DNA from: Caldithrix sp.
GTDB taxonomy: Bacteria; KSB1; UBA2214; DYKH01
Assembly: GCA_020722685.1 (NCBI GenBank)
Contig: DYKH01000297.1
Coordinates: 1-5,290, forward strand
Length of the DNA stretch: 5,290 nucleotides
Reading direction: 5' to 3'
The translations under genes and the position numbers were made by a program. Below are positions 3,763-5,290 of the stretch, one piece after another; position 1 is the stretch's first letter, and each line of letters starts with the position of its first letter. Under the pieces are notes generated by a model. It was not told the DNA's origin. It was given only the letters and a program-made list of their open reading frames with translations, and ran no database searches.

Positions 3763-5124
3763 ATGTCTTCCACCACTGACGTACTGAACAGCGTCCGGGC
3801 ATCCGAGAGCGGATTGACGCTGGCTGCGCTCCTGAGCGCGCACCCTGACATTGCCAGGCGAACGGCACAGCGTCTGATCGCGAAGTTGATTGAAAAGGGC
3901 CAAATTACCGCGCTAGGTGAGGGGCGCGCTCGGCGTTATTTTGCTGTGGGCATTCACGTTGGCATCAACACGCAGGCCGACAAATCTGATCGCTTCCCGC
4001 CCTTTATCCCCCTGTCTGCCGACAGCCAGGACATCCTTGCCTATATCGACCAGCCCACGGAAGCGCGCAAGCCCGTAGGTTACCAGCGCGATTTTCTGGA
4101 GGCTTACCGTCCCAATGAAACCTGGTATTTATCGGGTTCGCTGCGCCGTCAATTGCACAAGATGGGCAGAACCTCCGACGTTGATAAGCCTGCCGGCACA
4201 TACAGCCGTGCCATTCTCAACCGCTTGCTGATCGACCTGTCATGGGCGTCCAGCCATCTGGAAGGTAACACCTACTCCCGGCTCGATACCTTTGAGCTCA
4301 TCGAGCACGGCAAGGCTGCACGGGGCAAGCCCGCCATAGAAACGCAGATGATTCTGAACCATAAGACGGCAATTGAACTGTTGGTCGAAAATATCGACAG
4401 TGCCGAGTTCGATCGCTACACCTTGATGAACCTGCACAGCGCCCTGGCGGAAAACCTGCTGCCCAATCCAGCGGATGAAGGACGCATTCGCCAGCACGCT
4501 GTCGATATCGGTAAAAGTGTCTATCGCCCACTACCCACACCCCAGCAGATCGAAAACGCGCTGGATGTGCTGTTGGGCAAGGCTAAGCAGATTCGTGACC
4601 CATTCGAGCAGTCCTTTTTCATGATGGTGCATTTGCCCTATCTACAGCCCTTTGCCGACATCAATAAGCGCACCTCCCGGCTGGCGGCGAATCTGCCATT
4701 ATTCCGTGCCAATCTGTGTCCACTAACCTTTCTGGACGTGCCGGAGCAGGCCTACAGCCGTGCCACGCTCGGTGTGTACGAAATGACACGGGTGGAGCTT
4801 TTGCGCGACCTTTACGTTTGGGCCTACGAACGCTCGACGCAGGAATATCTGGCCATCAAGCAGGAGTTGGCGGAGCCCGACCCCCTTCGCTTGGCTTGGC
4901 GTGACGTGATCAAGCAAACCATCAGAGCGGTCATCACACATGCGGAACTTGACCCGCTCGCCATCATTCAGCGATCCGTGGCACAGCATGTTCCAGAGCA
5001 AGATCAGCCAGGCGTACAGGCACTGATCGTCGAAGAGCTGCGGCGGCTGCACGAAGGAGTCCTTGCGCGCTATGGTTTACGGCCGTCTGAGTACGCCGCG
5101 TGGAAGACTTTTCATGCATATTGA
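3763..5124 (+). CDS. Fic-family protein with N-terminal winged helix and altered core motif
   Basis: The 453-residue product begins with a winged-helix-like DNA-binding domain (about 5-62; recognition-helix-like IARRTAQRLIAKLIEKG, wing around GRARRYF). Next is a Fic N-terminal region carrying the class II inhibitory motif S163-S-H-L-E167-G168, whose Glu normally blocks ATP binding. The Fic core (about 220-340) follows, then a helical C-terminal extension. Fic enzymes usually transfer AMP from ATP to a protein; Doc-type members phosphorylate EF-Tu. The core motif, canonically HPFxDGNGR, reads Q295-P-F-A-D299-I-N301-K302-R303. The acidic residue and the NKR of Doc are kept, but Gln sits at the catalytic His. 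I recall similar LPYLQPFxDxNKR sequences in other Fic proteins, so this may be a lineage trait rather than a mutation here. The ATG at 3763 lacks a ribosome binding site, so the start is less certain. The upstream palindromes suggest autoregulation. Family is sure; catalysis is doubtful. Confidence 0.9.
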   Translation: MSSTTDVLNSVRASESGLTLAALLSAHPDIARRTAQRLIAKLIEKGQITALGEGRARRYFAVGIHVGINTQADKSDRFPPFIPLSADSQDILAYIDQPTEARKPVGYQRDFLEAYRPNETWYLSGSLRRQLHKMGRTSDVDKPAGTYSRAILNRLLIDLSWASSHLEGNTYSRLDTFELIEHGKAARGKPAIETQMILNHKTAIELLVENIDSAEFDRYTLMNLHSALAENLLPNPADEGRIRQHAVDIGKSVYRPLPTPQQIENALDVLLGKAKQIRDPFEQSFFMMVHLPYLQPFADINKRTSRLAANLPLFRANLCPLTFLDVPEQAYSRATLGVYEMTRVELLRDLYVWAYERSTQEYLAIKQELAEPDPLRLAWRDVIKQTIRAVITHAELDPLAIIQRSVAQHVPEQDQPGVQALIVEELRRLHEGVLARYGLRPSEYAAWKTFHAY

Positions 5125-5127
5125 CCC

Positions 5128-5142
5128 GGTGCGCGGCGCACC
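5128..5142 (+). repeat. Short GC-rich hairpin just after the Fic stop
   Basis: GGTGCG (5128-5133) and CGCACC (5137-5142) can pair over a three-base CGG loop, four bases after the TGA. No T run follows, so it is at best a pause or 3'-end stabilising structure, not a convincing intrinsic terminator. Confidence 0.35.
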
Positions 5143-5241
5143 CCAGCCCAAAATCCTAAATACTTGCCAGATTTCCCATCCGTGGTTTGATAACCTTAAC
5201 GTGATCGTCAAGGACGTTCGCGGGAAGCCCATTATGTTTTC

Positions 5242-5248
5242 AAAGGAG
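5242..5248 (+). promoter_or_regulatory. Ribosome binding site of the last gene
   Basis: AAAGGAG lies six bases before the ATG at 5255, an almost ideal Shine-Dalgarno. It establishes that the truncated frame at the window edge is a real gene start. Confidence 0.75.
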
Positions 5249-5254
5249 TTTTGT

Positions 5255-5290
5255 ATGAAGAAGTCAGCGTTGTTTTTGGCGATGAGTTTG
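5255..5290 (+). CDS. Start of a probable exported protein (partial, signal peptide)
   Basis: Only twelve codons are visible, reading MKKSALFLAMSL. Two lysines followed by a hydrophobic run are the n- and h-regions of a Sec signal peptide, so the product is likely secreted, periplasmic or a lipoprotein. The strong ribosome binding site supports the start. It lies 130 bases after the Fic stop and has its own leader, so it is probably a separate transcription unit. GGTTTGATAACC at 5184-5195 is a small imperfect palindrome in that leader, but I could not place a good promoter. The family cannot be told from so short a piece. Confidence 0.65.
   Translation, partial: MKKSALFLAMSL

Noticed and set aside
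4723..5052. 109-residue frame antisense to the Fic gene
   Set aside because: It lies wholly inside the Fic coding sequence, with no start signal and no recognisable family.
5128..5142. Intrinsic terminator of the Fic gene
   Set aside because: The stem is only 6 bp with a three-base loop and is followed by CCAGCCC rather than a T run, so it was listed only as a hairpin.

Overview
The window looks like accessory chromosomal DNA of a proteobacterium, probably beta or gamma. The evidence is moderate GC content, strong AGGAGG-type ribosome binding sites, the style of the TnpB C-terminus, and gene families common in proteobacterial genomic islands. No ribosomal or housekeeping marker is present, so the lineage is an inference. 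The content resembles a worn defence or mobile island: a nucleotidyltransferase-fold protein, a GNAT toxin-antitoxin pair, an IS200/IS605-type remnant, the tail of a DNA methyltransferase, and a Fic-family protein with a winged-helix front end.

Layout. Bases 1-191 may hold the 3' end of an unrecognised small membrane protein. Its last codons overlap a good minus-strand intrinsic terminator (149-181). Bases 192-509 are mostly non-coding and AT-rich, with a candidate promoter at 451-478. A GSU2403/NTP_transf_8-type nucleotidyltransferase (510-1526, +) follows, then a 99-residue two-helix membrane protein (1627-1926, +) with a very acidic tail. Converging on these from the right is a TacA/TacT-type operon on the minus strand: DUF1778 antitoxin (2729-2454), then GNAT toxin (2446-1943). 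Its promoter region at 2757-2786 carries a pair of 7-bp direct repeats 11 bp apart.

Abutting that promoter, on the plus strand, is the tail of an IS200/IS605-family element. It keeps the last part of tnpB with a RuvC-III Asp-to-Asn change. It also has three well-formed hairpins typical of an omega-RNA scaffold and right end, finishing in TCAA at 3019-3022. From 3023 the sequence is, in frame, the C-terminal target-recognition part of an Eco57I-like N6-adenine methyltransferase whose 5' part is missing. An ATG in the transposon hairpin, with GAGGTG in front, makes a hybrid 209-residue reading frame. By omega-RNA logic the bases after 3022 are the guide, so the remnant RNA would point at the methyltransferase gene that the element split.

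Bases 3587-3762 are a repeat-rich regulatory region: one 8-bp hairpin, two copies of the palindrome TTTGATCAAA, and three alternating copies of CCGCGCCA/TGGCGCGG around a plausible promoter. It precedes a 453-residue Fic protein (3763-5124) with a winged-helix start, a class II inhibitory motif (SxxxEG), and a Doc-like core motif in which the catalytic His position is Gln. The window ends with the first 12 codons of a probable exported protein (5255 onward), with a strong ribosome binding site.

The genes do not form one operon. The functional links supported by the sequence are the antitoxin-toxin pair, the IS and methyltransferase fusion, and a possible self-repressing Fic/winged-helix unit.
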